DNA of 64,000 nucleotides, from NCBI GenBank assembly GCA_963995525.1, contig OZ023212.1, positions 6,702,717 through 6,766,716 of the forward strand, in the 5' to 3' direction. Below are positions 21,317 to 30,864 of the stretch, one piece after another. This stretch comes from Escarpia spicata (lineage: Eukaryota > Annelida > Polychaeta > Sabellida > Siboglinidae). A program made the position numbers and the translations under genes. A model generated the notes under the pieces. The model worked only from the letters and a program-made list of their open reading frames with translations, was not told the DNA's origin and searched no databases. How positions within the stretch are numbered: the stretch's first letter is position 1; every line of letters starts with the position of its first letter.

Positions 21317-21598
21317 CTAATAGTCGCTGGTGGCGTTCGACAATGTCGCGTTGTTCACCACTGTGTCGTTAGATACGACGACGACGACACCACCACCTCA
21401 CCACGGGAAAGAACGAAGGAAGGGAACGTAACACCACAAGACGTACAAGATGTACACTTCGACTGTGGCAACGAGTGCTACTCCTACGACCGCTCGCGTC
21501 CGTGACATGCTGCACTATGACTATCGATTGCGTGGCATCTGTCTAAATAGTGTTATCTTTTTTCGTGTGTCTCTACCTACTAACCGCGTGACAGCTAG

Positions 21599-21652
21599 AG
21601 GCGCCTATAACCCCAACTGACGTAGGGGCGCATTTCCTCATCGTGTCAGCAG
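21599..21652. repeat. Shared 3'-flank block, copy 1
   Basis: GGCGCCTATAACCCCAACTG and GGGGCGCATTTCCTC, at the 3' end of the polymerase fragment, match a block at 23453-23512 at the 3' end of the next gene (GCGCCTATAATCCCAGCT, GGGACGCATTTCCTC). Confidence 0.85.
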
Positions 21653-23068
21653 TGGTTCGGCCACCACCGGACCCGTGGTGATTCCGTCCTCGTTGACCAC
21701 GCGCTTGGCGTAGAAGTAGGTCAACGCCGCACGTTCCTGGATGTACGTCAGCACGGACGAGTGATTGACCCGGAACCCGCGGTTCTTCCCGCTTCCGCTC
21801 CGACGATTGGTCAGCACGTCCAGGAACGCCTGCTTGTCGATTGTGTTGAGTCTTTTGTTCAGTCCCTTGGTGCTGTATTTATCGACCGGTTCGACGAGCA
21901 CACGTTTGTCTCAAAGGTGGTCTCGATGCGATAGAGATCGTCCATCGTCACCCCTTCAAAGTCTTTCATAGCCACTCCGTCACGGTCGTACTTCGCGTAG
22001 AGTACCCGTACAGTGGGTTCCAGGTGGTGTCGGTCACACCCACGATGCAGAGCCAGGCCCCGGAAGAGACACAGATTGTCGGTGTACTTTGTCTTGTTGG
22101 CGGGGTCTCTTTCCAATCCGATGCCGGCTTTGTTCCGTTTGATGTACCTCGGCAGAGTGACGTCCACATATCCTGATGATCTACGATGTGATTGACGAAG
22201 AAGGTGACATTCGTGACCACCTCGCATACCCATTGACTGTCCGGACGTTGATTGATGACCCACTGCAACACGTCTGTTTCTCGGATACGCTCCAGAAACG
22301 TATCAAAGTCTTCGGTGTTTGTGATCAGACGTTTCGTCAAGGTAACATCCGCAACAGTTACAGGACGAATAGTAGTACCTGTACATGTTCGTGGTCTTGT
22401 TCCTCAACACAAATCCTAAGATTAATCTTAAACGCGTGCGTGTGTTCGCGGAACATGTTCTTCAGTGACGGTTCTAGGACGCTCGTGTCCGGTGTCGACA
22501 CTCTGTAATAGTACCTGGATTGCACGGGTCCTCTAGCCACGTGGGTTCGGATGGTCGACAAGTGATCTCGGACGACGTCTCGTAGCTCCCTCGATAGAGT
22601 ATCGGCGAAGGGGAGTCGGGGTGGTGATTGTATCGGGTCGTCATCGTCGCCATCGGCGCTCACACGTGGTCGCTCTGTGCGTCTCGCTCGCTTGCGTAGG
22701 GGTGGATCGCTCGCATCCACACGTCGGCTACATACCGTCTTGATATGACGTAACAGGCTGTCACATCTCGTGAACTCACGTGCACATCTCTCGCAGCGGT
22801 GCAGTGTATCGCTTTTTTGTGAGCTGTCACATGACTTCTTGTTGTGACATACCAAGTCCCTTCGTCTCGTGAAGTCTCTTCCACATCTCGAACAGCGATG
22901 CCTAGTGCTTTTTGGTGGTTCGCTAGATGGCACCACTCGTGGCGGTGGTTTACTGTAGGCATGGTCGTCGTCGACGTGTGTTGATGAATGCGTTCGGTCT
23001 ATGTGGCGTTGTATGTCGGCGTGTGTATCGAGGACGAGTCCGCATTGACGACACGCGTGCTTCTTCAT
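21638..23068 (-). pseudogene. Protein-primed DNA polymerase B with zinc-finger N-terminus; catalytic centre deleted
   Basis: The N-terminal part (23068-22358) encodes one C2H2 and two C2HC fingers: Cys6-Cys9-His22-His27, Cys59-Cys62-His75-Cys80 and Cys92-Cys95-His108-Cys113. A basic RKRARR follows. After a frameshift near 22365 comes the pre-exonuclease domain of Polinton polymerases (TNTEDFDTFLERI, NQRPDSQWVCEVVTNVTFFV; after another shift near 22185, DNLCLFRGLALHRGC and GVTMDDLYRIETTF). At about 21895-21905 this joins directly to the polymerase C-terminus (KGLNKRLNT, GFRVNHSSVLTYIQ, YFYAKRVVNEDGITT). Exonuclease and polymerase motifs are absent from the whole window. By comparison with family size, some 600-800 codons are missing (inference). 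Confidence 0.85.
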
Positions 23069-23108
23069 CGTCTACCTACAACTGAAGGATGCGAGATCCT
23101 TGTACGTT

Positions 23109-23116
23109 TTTATATA
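23109..23116 (-). promoter_or_regulatory. TATA box of the zinc-finger/polymerase gene
   Basis: TATATAAA on the - strand, 41 bp upstream of the ATG at 23068. This spacing fits a short leader. Confidence 0.6.
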
Positions 23117-23144
23117 TCCTACACTGCGTGACGTCATATAGACA

Positions 23145-23225
23145 GAGGGGGCGTGGCTTGTATGAGTGTGCGTGTATGTATCTATAGTCAGAGGGGCGTG
23201 GCGGGGAGGTGTGCGTGTATGTACT
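23145..23225. repeat. Two imperfect promoter-proximal repeats
   Basis: CAGAGGGGGCGTGGCTTG and CAGAGGGGCGTGGCGGGG, each followed by a GTGTGCGTGTATGTA block, lie 45 bp apart upstream of the polymerase TATA box. GGGCGTGGC is a GC/CACCC-box-like motif. Confidence 0.7.
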
Positions 23226-23384
23226 CACCGATCGCAATGAGCTATGAAGGCGGCAAGAACAACAGACACCGGAACCTGGATTACATACATACATCTTTAT
23301 TCATTGAATATTACAATCAAAGCGAAAGTACAAATAAAAGCGATTAATACAAATAAAATGCAAATACAAATAACAAGCGATTAA

Positions 23385-23385
23385 T

Positions 23386-23424
<39 letters not shown>
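23385..23424. repeat. (AT)n tract and AT-rich spacer
   Basis: A TA dinucleotide run within an AT-rich intergenic stretch (23283-23425) that also has ACAAATA-type repeats. Confidence 0.9.
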
Positions 23425-23452
23425 CGAAGCTAAGCGCCTACAGTGGCAGACA

Positions 23453-23512
23453 AGAAGCGCCTATAATCCCAGCTATAGTTTAGGGACGCATTTCCTCTTG
23501 TCGTCACTGCAG
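23453..23512. repeat. Shared 3'-flank block, copy 2
   Basis: Similar to 21599-21652 over about 55 bp with a few indels. It lies at the end of the unidentified gene just as copy 1 lies at the end of the polymerase. Confidence 0.8.
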
Positions 23513-24460
23513 GCGCTTCTTGAGTGACTCTGTTATATAGGCGACGTGTTCGTCAAGCGAGACGTTACGGGCGATTTCATCGCACATCGTTCGTACTGCT
23601 GTATCGAGAGAACATCGCTGAGTTGCAAACAACACCCCGGCTAAAGTCTCGATGTTCAGCTCGAGGGGACACACGCTGTCGAATGGGGCTGAGTAGGCCC
23701 ACGGGATCGTCTTGTACGTCTTGGACCAGATGACGTGGCCAGATGTCGTTTTTCTCACCTTTAAACGTGCGCCACAGTTCGTTGCTTATGAACCGGACGA
23801 TAGCATCGCGTGCTACTGTGCACAGCTCAGAGTACATACCTGCCTTTCCTCCGTGAGTGGTTCGTCTTATTGGTACCAGACCTGTGGCCTTTCCTCCTTC
23901 GGCGTGAGTGGTTCGTCTTCCTTCTCATCCGTCAAGTGTATACCACGGCTCTGTAGAATCGCTTTCACCCGTGATATAATATCACGAGCAAACCATGGTG
24001 TGCGCACTACGCATACCAGATCGGACACTACCATATGAAAGCTATGAAATATATGCGAGCGATCCACTCTGTACACATCTTCGTGAACGTCCGCATAGCG
24101 GCGACACAGTCCGTCTATCATTTGGTCCGTACGCTTCTGAACGCCATTCACCTTCTCTACCGACTCCTGTAATTCACTACGCCTCCGGACCTCATCGTCA
24201 TCATCATCAACCTAATCAGTATCAAAATCACCATCATTAGCAACATCATCGTCATCCTCATCACTAGACCAAGAACATGACCCCACACAGATGACACTTG
24301 CCTCATCAACATTGTCTTCAACATCATCATCCGTTGTGTAGGACTGCCGGCGTTTCACACCACGCTCGGGGGTTGACAACGGAATGGCATCGTAACGCGA
24401 TGGGATCGGCGTCGACCAAGGGGCCGTCTACAACACACGATAGAGGAAATTCCGTCATAG
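23504..24460 (-). pseudogene. Unidentified acidic Polinton gene, several breaks
   Basis: An almost continuous reading of some 300 codons can be followed on the - strand. It has a serine/proline-rich start (near 24420, IPLSTPERGVKRRQ) and an acidic run (DDDVEDNVDEAS, SSDEDDDDVANDGD, about 24340-24220). A helical middle follows (24190-23870; RRRSELQESVEKVNGVQKRT, HIFHSFHMVVSDLVC), then a C-terminal part (23837-23504; SELCTVARDAIVRF, PLELNIETLAGVLFATQ, ending SLKKRLQ). Lesions: TAG at 24212-24214; an imperfect tandem duplication near 23860-23925 (two versions of a DEPLT...EER block) that changes frame; and a run of five A near 23745 where the frame changes again. I do not recognise a family. Confidence 0.55.
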
Positions 24461-24510
24461 TATCAAATAGACAGACAGACAGACACACCATTCAACCACT
24501 AGGGACAGGA

Positions 24511-24661
24511 CCTCTCTGTACCCCGTCAGGGGGCGTCACCTACTCTTTCATCATTGTCAGGTGGCGCCTCTTACAACAGTTAGGAACATACCCTCTCTAT
24601 ACTCCGCCAGGAGGCGTCACCTGCTATTTCATCACTGTCAGGTGGCGCCTCTTACAACAGT
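24511..24661. repeat. Subterminal module, two internal tandem copies (inverted relative to left end)
   Basis: Copies at 24511-24580 and 24592-24661 share CCTCTCTRTACYCCGYCAGG, GGCGTCACCT, TTTCATCAYTGTCAGGTGG and CGCCTCTTACAACAG. Their reverse complement follows 15183-15255 block by block. They sit between the RPA-like gene and the unidentified gene. Confidence 0.88.
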
Positions 24662-24680
24662 CACTGTCAGCTGGTGGCTC

Positions 24681-25181
24681 TTACGACTGGATTATTTCCA
24701 GTGCTATCACGGTGTAGTTTCGATAGCCTGCCTTTGTTGTCTTTCTAATTGTCACCCTAGCCTGTTTGCCATGTAGGACATTCAGCGCCTGATAGCGTTC
24801 GTCGCCGGTTTTAAGCGACATATAGTCGCTTGCTGTCACTCCCCCCACGGCCCGCTGGTCTAGACGGTCAAATCCTGTCGCCCACACTTCATTGCCCTTG
24901 CGATCGGCGAAAAGCATGCCCATAGCATATTTGTATACGGGAATGGCCTTCTGACGCCCGTGGACCGAACATGTATTGACGCTATGGTGGCCTTTCGTCG
25001 TCGTTTCAACAAGGACTTTCCGATTACAGATACGACATGCTGGATAGCAAACATATTCAGGCGACAGAGCACATGTTACTAGTGTCAGTGGCCGAATAAA
25101 TGCGTACGTTCCATCACTTACTTGTTCGAGGTCTGGCAGCAGCATTTCCTCGGACTTGACGTTGAAGTTGGGCGTCGCCAT
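24681..25181 (-). CDS. Stand-alone RPA70-C-like OB-fold/zinc-ribbon protein
   Basis: This is an intact 166-residue frame. After a 40-residue N-terminus comes a segment that matches the layout of the C-terminal DNA-binding domain of replication protein A large subunit (Rep_fac-A_C). The strand YVCYPACRIC carries a zinc-ribbon of Cys49, Cys52, Cys71 and His74. Next are VYKYAMGMLFADRKGNEVW, TGFDRLDQRAVGG and a final strand YRNYTVIALEI. In RPA this domain binds single-stranded DNA and anchors the trimer. Here it stands alone, without the other OB folds. The likely role is protecting or loading the element's single strands during protein-primed replication (inference). It has its own TATA box at 25271-25278. 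Identification rests on motif reading and no search could be run. Confidence 0.72.
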   Translation of the reverse strand: MATPNFNVKSEEMLLPDLEQVSDGTYAFIRPLTLVTCALSPEYVCYPACRICNRKVLVETTTKGHHSVNTCSVHGRQKAIPVYKYAMGMLFADRKGNEVWATGFDRLDQRAVGGVTASDYMSLKTGDERYQALNVLHGKQARVTIRKTTKAGYRNYTVIALEIIQS

Positions 25182-25270
25182 CTTGTCGTGCAGGAGTCGG
25201 GTGTGCGAGAAGAGCTTCGAACGGCAGCGAATCGGAGAGAGAGTGTTTGTCCTGTTAGATTTAGTCTGGG

Positions 25271-25278
25271 TTTATATA
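25271..25278 (-). promoter_or_regulatory. TATA box of the RPA-like gene
   Basis: TATATAAA on the - strand, 90 bp upstream of the ATG at 25181, in a region without competing ATGs immediately downstream. Confidence 0.55.
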
Positions 25279-25319
25279 CATATTCATTCCCTCCAGGCTT
25301 CGTCCACGTGATACCGTAG

Positions 25320-26140
25320 ACAATGACATCATGCGTCCCTGGGTGTTCACGTCTTATCGAGCGCGTGACTTTATCTCTCTCTCCCGTACTCTGTCACCGT
25401 GTGGCTGTCTGTCTGTTTTTTAATGGGCGCCTTATGTAAGCCGTACAGAGCACTGCCTAACGAAGTCTCTCACCTGCATAAGAATCACACCGAGTATATT
25501 CTTACCTGCTTCGTTACGCTTTGAACTCTTACCCCAATACCCCTCCGCGCTGGGTACATTCTCAATAAGTCGTGCGTCACCTGTAGCCAGCTAGCGTTGC
25601 CGTAGTTTAGAGGCACGGAACTTCGCGGCTACTATCGCGTACATCACGGATCGACGTTGTGATAGCCATGTAGCGGTTCGACGCAGTGTCCAACGAATGC
25701 TTTTACTCCAGTATTTCGCCTGTAATCCACTGCGCGCAGTCTGAATCTTTCTCGCTGTGTTCTCATCGTGAAAATATCTGGCTTTTTAAAACTGATATGC
25801 TGCCTCTGCACAAGCAAAGTCTTCGCCCCATATGTGTATCTCGCATGGATAGAAATTCTATAGGAAGTGACCAGCACCCCTGAATTGTATATCTAAGCTC
25901 TTGACCGCCATATGTTTCATCGCTGACCGCTCACAGAGTTCTTTTCTCCCTCCTGTATTGTTTGCGTTCCGATAAGGCGCATTCCGCATGCATTGTCGTC
26001 TAGCTAGCTAGCTGCACTTCGTACGTGACACCCCTAGACGATGACATCATGCGTCCCTGGGTCTTTAGCGCTTTTCATACACCGGTATTTTTCCACGTTA
26101 CAGTGTGTCTTACAAGTTGTTTCACAGTGTGTCTGCATAT
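25320..26140. other. Noncoding part of the Polinton right arm
   Basis: No supported gene. GACATCATGCGTCCCTGGGT occurs at about 25323 and again at about 26043, an exact 20-bp direct repeat about 720 bp apart. Pyrimidine-rich stretches surround it. Confidence 0.6.
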
Positions 26141-26145
26141 ACTCT

Positions 26146-26167
26146 ATCCTATATATATATATATATA
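26146..26167 (+). promoter_or_regulatory. TA-rich core promoter of the + strand gene
   Basis: A TATATATATATATAT run ends about 40 bp before the ATG at 26205, a spacing that fits a TATA element. Confidence 0.4.
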
Positions 26168-26204
26168 GCTCGTTTGTTACATTCACATCATCTCATTCGC
26201 AACT

Positions 26205-27011
26205 ATGACTTCACCGATACATTGGGCTCAACTTCGTGCGGAATGGCGTCTCCGTGATGCTTGCCGTGCGCAAATGTAAGTACTTTTATTATTATTATTC
26301 ATTTCAGTATATTATATTATTCTTTGCTTTGTTTCGTTCGATAGATATCCTATACATAATTACACAGTGTTCTTCACGCAACCTACCTGTGACGTCTATA
26401 TTTACCTTTCAGGTCTGCCGCTGCTGATGTTGCCAATACTGATGACGATGATACTCCAGTACCTCGGATTGCACGTGAGTGTTCAACGATTATATACATA
26501 CTTTTACTAACTTATTTATGTTCTCTTACCACGTTTCTCATTCTCTCCAATGTATATACACGGTCCTATGCTGACCTCGCCTGCCCTCTTGTCGTTTCAG
26601 CTAGCTACGCGGTGTCTGGTTACCGATCGCGTCAGCAGACGTCTACATTACATATTGTGTCATAGTCCATTCTTGTCTCTCCCGTCTGCTGTTGACCTAG
26701 CTTGCCCTTTTATCGTGTCGGCTCCCTACGCGGTGTCTGGTTACATCACTGGCTTATTCCCACCGGCTGTACTTCGCACAATATATATATATATATATAT
26801 AATATCATATATGTTTAACCGACAATATTTTCAAAGTTTTCATATATGTTCCAGAGAGGAGGAACTCCGCGACAACCACTACTGTTCGTTCTGCCTCGTG
26901 CTACTTGAACTCCTGAGGACACGGGCCCGATTTGACCCCGACCCTGTTCCCTCTCCGGACACAGGGGATGTCGACGATTGGGATGCGGCGACCAATGATG
27001 TTGAACGCTAA
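26205..27011 (+). CDS. Small spliced gene inside the Polinton (unknown protein, about 95 aa)
   Basis: Three exons fit in phase. Exon 1 is 26205-26275 (begins MTSPIHWAQLRAEWRLRDAC) with donor GTAAGT. Exon 2 is 26413-26474, after TTTACCTTTCAG, with donor GTGAGT. Exon 3 is 26857-27011, after TTCCAGAG, and ends at TAA 27009-27011. The predicted product is small and acidic, with an HYCSFC motif in EELRDNHYCSFCLVLLELL and a tail DPDPVPSPDTGDVDDWDAA. It is the only gene on the + strand of the element. No family is recognised. An alternative is that exons 2 and 3 join through another acceptor near 26600 (CGTTTCAG). The exon structure is inference from splice consensus and open frame only. Confidence 0.45.
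26570..26775. repeat. Local imperfect duplication in intron 2
   Basis: TACGCGGTGTCTGGTTAC occurs at about 26607 and again at about 26728, each preceded by a GCCCTTTT(G/A)TCGT-type segment. Confidence 0.75.
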
Positions 27012-27289
27012 TGTGTTATTAAAACTACTTCCCCCTCTGAACACAGGGGACATTGGTGTGCGGACCATGATGATGATGATGAACGCTAATTATTAAAATT
27101 AATCAACTTTCAAACTGTGGTTTTTGTCGGTTATTACCTTAGCAATAATTCTTCTTTCATACATACATACATACATGCATGCATACATACATACATATTT
27201 TAAAGTTTCATATATATCGTTATACACGGTTTATAAACATTATTCACACACATCTTTCAGTATACAACATAGGCAGACTTACCTATCAC

Positions 27290-27460
27290 TTCGTCAATAC
27301 ATCATTCAGTTTAATCTTTATCTCTCATGATACACCTTTTAACACTTTTCTCTTTGATCTTTCGTTATTACTCGTCAATACATCATTCAGTTTACTTCTT
27401 TATCTCTCATGATACACCTTTCATCACCTTTTGTTATGACTCTTTGATCTTTCGTTCCTT
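27290..27460. repeat. Two tandem copies of about 82 bp
   Basis: CGTCAATACATCATTCAGTT starts each copy (about 27291 and 27373), followed by TTTATCTCTCATGATACACC and CTTTGATCTTTCGTT. Confidence 0.9.
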
Positions 27461-27554
27461 TCAACACCTTTTAAAACTTTCCTCTTTGATCTTTCGTTAT
27501 TACACTTTCCTCTTTGGTCTTTCGTTCCTCATATACACGATAGGACTTCCATGG

Positions 27555-27722
27555 CTACTCACTCCACCGCCAGGGGGCGCGCTACATACGCTCACACATA
27601 CGGTCACGATACTACTCACTTCACCCGGGGGGGGGGGGGCGGACGTGTCAATCTCCCAAATATCATTCAAAAATGATCAGAAAACAACACTGGATCCCCT
27701 CCAGATGGCCTTACATACTACT
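27555..27722. repeat. Polinton right terminal inverted repeat
   Basis: The reverse complement starts AGTAGTATGTAAGGCC and follows the left end for about 150 bp. A G homopolymer here (about 27626-27637) is longer than the corresponding C run on the left. Confidence 0.93.
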
Positions 27723-27728
27723 AGCCTT
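27723..27728. repeat. Polinton target-site duplication, right
   Basis: AGCCTT, identical to 15050-15055. Confidence 0.95.
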
Positions 27729-27729
27729 G

Positions 27730-28351
27730 TCTACAACTAGGGAAGAACGTCGGGGAATGACGTTACGAGACTAACGTGATTTTACAAACAGCGTCCTCTT
27801 TATCAATAATGCCTAGTCTTCCAGCCCCTCAGCACATACCACATTACTACCGCAACATCAGCCATTCACGTCATACGGTACTGATAATTAATGTACTGTG
27901 ACCTAACTAACCATATTATGAGTAATTTTGAGAAACAACTAAAACATTATAACATTAATTCAAACATGTATTTTAGATTGTCTTTGGCGGGCAGTAATCA
28001 CATGACAGGCTTCTTGTCACTCGCTGCAATACCCTTAGACGGGGCTCTGATTAGTTCATTGCGGTACTGAAATAATTAATGGCGACATAACAGACACGTG
28101 AAATATAAATATATAAAACTGTAACTTCAAGAAAAAACATTAATGGGCAGATGGGAATTTTTGTAAATTAATCTAAAAGGTGTATCCTATCAAATATTGA
28201 ACATGATATACGTAAACAATAATAATGTTTTCAAGTCACGACACTGACATGGCGACATGCCAATATTAAGGCACCCCCGTCTATGTAACTGGTAAAATTA
28301 AGTCAAATCATAACGACATGCTATATTTTTCCCGTTGCATTTCATCATTCT

Positions 28352-28391
<40 letters not shown>

Positions 28392-28950
28392 TCTGAATAT
28401 CTAAGACAAATGTATTTTGCAAACAAAAATTTTCTATTGAACTCAAACCGTTGGCGACATCAACTTGTCCCTTTACCGGTGACTGACCCGGGTGCAGTTG
28501 AAGGTTTTTGGTGAGCCTCTAGGCGGGTGCAGTTGGAGTGTTTGGTGACTCTCTCTCTATTGTCGCCATAAGGCCCGTCATTTGTTTGGTGATAACATGC
28601 GGTTAGTTATAGAAAAGAATGTTCGTAAGTCGCTTTGTTTTTCACCGCTCTAATAAATTAGGAAGTCTTAAGACGCACAGCTACTGCGCTCAAACGCCAT
28701 GTACACGACATGTACACGGATTGGAATGGTATTCTGGTTCGCGAATCAGTCCCTAGAGGCGCTCCACAAAACTACGCGCAGGGAGGCGCCACACGGAGGG
28801 TTAGGCACCCTTCAGAATCGAGAAGCAATCGCCTACGGGAATGGTTATTTGGAAGGACTCGTGAAAAGAAATACCAAACGAACTGATTCGGCAATAAACT
28901 ATCAAGTTAAAGGTATTCATATTGAATATATATTTATGTTGTAAAAAAAT
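27730..28950. other. Gene-poor interval
   Basis: An (AT)n tract lies at about 28353-28390. No supported gene. The frame 28699-28944 has no recognisable domain. Confidence 0.5.
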
Positions 28951-29009
28951 TATGTCACTGATACGCATGCGCATTTTTTGGACGCAGATTCTTGCGTCCC
29001 GTATACCCT

Positions 29010-29012
29010 ATA

Positions 29013-29069
<57 letters not shown>

Positions 29070-29128
29070 ATATATATTATATATATATATATTATATATA
29101 TATACATATATATGTATATATATATGTA

Positions 29129-29178
<50 letters not shown>

Positions 29179-29425
29179 CACATACATACATATATATATG
29201 TGTGTGTGTGTGTGTTTGTGTGTGTGTATGCGTGCGTGTGTGTCTGTGTGTGTCTGTGTGTGTCTGTGTGTGTCTGTGTGTGTCTGTGTGTGTCTGTGTG
29301 TGTCTGTGTGTGTGTCTGTGTGTGTGTGTGTGTCTGTGTGTGTCTGTGTGTGTCTGTGTGTGTCTGTTTGTGTCTGTTTGTGTGTGTGTGTGTGTGTGTC
29401 TGTGTGTGTCTGTGTGTGTCTGTGT

Positions 29426-29476
<51 letters not shown>

Positions 29477-29795
29477 TGTGTGTGTCTGTGTGTGTCTGTG
29501 TGTGTCTGTGTGTGTCTGTGTGTGTCTGTGTGTGTCTGTGTGTGTCTGTGTGTGTCTGTGTGTGTCTGTGTGTGTCTGTGTGTGTCTGTGTGTGTCTGTG
29601 TGTGTCTGTGTGTGTGTCTGTGTGTGTCTGTGTGTCCCTGTGTGTGCCTGTGTGTGTATGTGTGTGTCTGTGTGTGTCTGTGTGTGTCTGTGTGTGTATG
29701 TGTGTGTCTGTGTGTGTCTGTGTGTGTCTGTGTGTGTCTGTGTGTGTCTATGTGTGTGTCTGTGTGCGGGCGTGCGTGTGCGTGCGTGTAAAAAT
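29010..29795. repeat. Compound microsatellite (AT)n then (TGTGTGTC)n
   Basis: About 190 bp of AT/TATATG repeats pass into about 590 bp of TG-rich repeat with a regular TGTGTGTC 8-bp unit. The very long open frames on both strands here are artefacts of the repeat. Confidence 0.98.
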
Positions 29796-29903
29796 ACACG
29801 ACATTGTATTTTTCCAGTATCGTCAGATGATTAGGTAAAATGTAAACATAATTAATAATTGTTACAAAAACAAGCTGACGTGTCATGACAGAGACGTCTC
29901 ACA

Positions 29904-29953
29904 GCTGGGTTCTCCCGGCCACAACGAGAAGCACTAACCACTGTTCCCGGCCG
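29904..29953 (-). pseudogene. tRNA-His-like pseudogene
   Basis: On the - strand GGCCGGGAACAGTGGTTAGT, then CTTCTCGTTGTGGCC and GGGAGAACCCAG, copy the intact tRNA-His at 35092-35163. The 5' acceptor strand is altered, and the T arm with the 3' acceptor strand is deleted (about 18 bases). Flanks on both sides are also alike, for example CAGCTGGCGGACAA and ACAAGCTGACGTGTCATGAC. Confidence 0.8.
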
Positions 29954-30864
29954 TCGCGTCAGCTGGCGGACAAAGGGCGCGTGTGTCATATTACAGCACG
30001 CTAGAGTTCTTGTTGTTTATCTTGATGATAGGAGCAAGATGGGACACCTAGCGCGGTTGAGGATATATCGACTCTTATTTTTGAAGTACGCCAATTAAAT
30101 ATAATCCCGGATGTATCACAAACAAAACTTACAAACACCTTTTGGTTAGGTAATGATATGCTAGGTCGGGCGTCTGCAGCAAAGCCAGGTTCATGAATAC
30201 ACATGTATGTCGTCTAATGTCCACCGACTGTATATCTAACACACCAAGACGGAATTACACCACTTAAAATGGCATATGTCACAAGCGAACGTTGCTAGTG
30301 ATATTGAATGGAGTACATGTTCTACAATCTACGCGTGCTCATCACAAAGCTGTTAACGCACAACGCAACGTGTTTAAAAGCGCACCAACACGATTCCAAT
30401 CAACAGGTTATGACATCAATTTACGTCAACTTGGAAGCAAGAGTAAACAGTGATTCGTCGCGCTCTGCCTGATGCTGCAACCAATGGTAAACGTCCTGGC
30501 AGCTCGGGCACATCGTTGACTTCGACCGAGCAGGAATGTTCCGACAAATTACGACTAATCACGATTGAGTGGATGGTCATGTTTGCGACACTTCAGTGTG
30601 CTGGCTGCGTGTGTTTGCATACGGCTAATCGTAGCCCGGCTGAAGAGTTCCGTGTATGACGGCCGATGTGTTTCGTTCACAAAAGTCCAAACTTCACTTG
30701 TTACAATCAACGCGACGTTAAACAGGTAAGACCTCTACACGGTTTCCTCTAATGTGGTAATGTTGTAGCCAAGGTAAGAATCATTAATGTTTACTCTGGA
30801 GATGATTGAAATCGAAGGTGTCATATCTATTGCGATAGCACCATGACGAAAGCTGTTCCTAGCC

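Larger units (their letters stand above)
15056..27722 (-). mobile_element. Polinton/Maverick DNA transposon, 12.7 kb, with intact ends
   Basis: The ends are inverted copies beginning AGTAGTATGTAAGG, and the element is flanked by a 6-bp duplication. Inside are the Polinton hallmark genes: retroviral-type integrase with chromodomain, adenain-type protease, FtsK/HerA-type packaging ATPase, double-jelly-roll major capsid, penton-like minor capsid and protein-primed family B polymerase. Almost all lie on the - strand. The element is shorter than typical Polintons (15-20 kb), largely because the polymerase centre is deleted. Coding DNA of the element is clearly richer in G+C than the AT-rich flanks. 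The mix of open and broken genes marks it as a fairly young but inactivated copy. Confidence 0.97.

Noticed and set aside
28922..29886. Open frames of 264-289 codons on both strands
   Set aside because: They are pure translations of AT and TGTGTGTC microsatellites ([25 protein letters not shown]).
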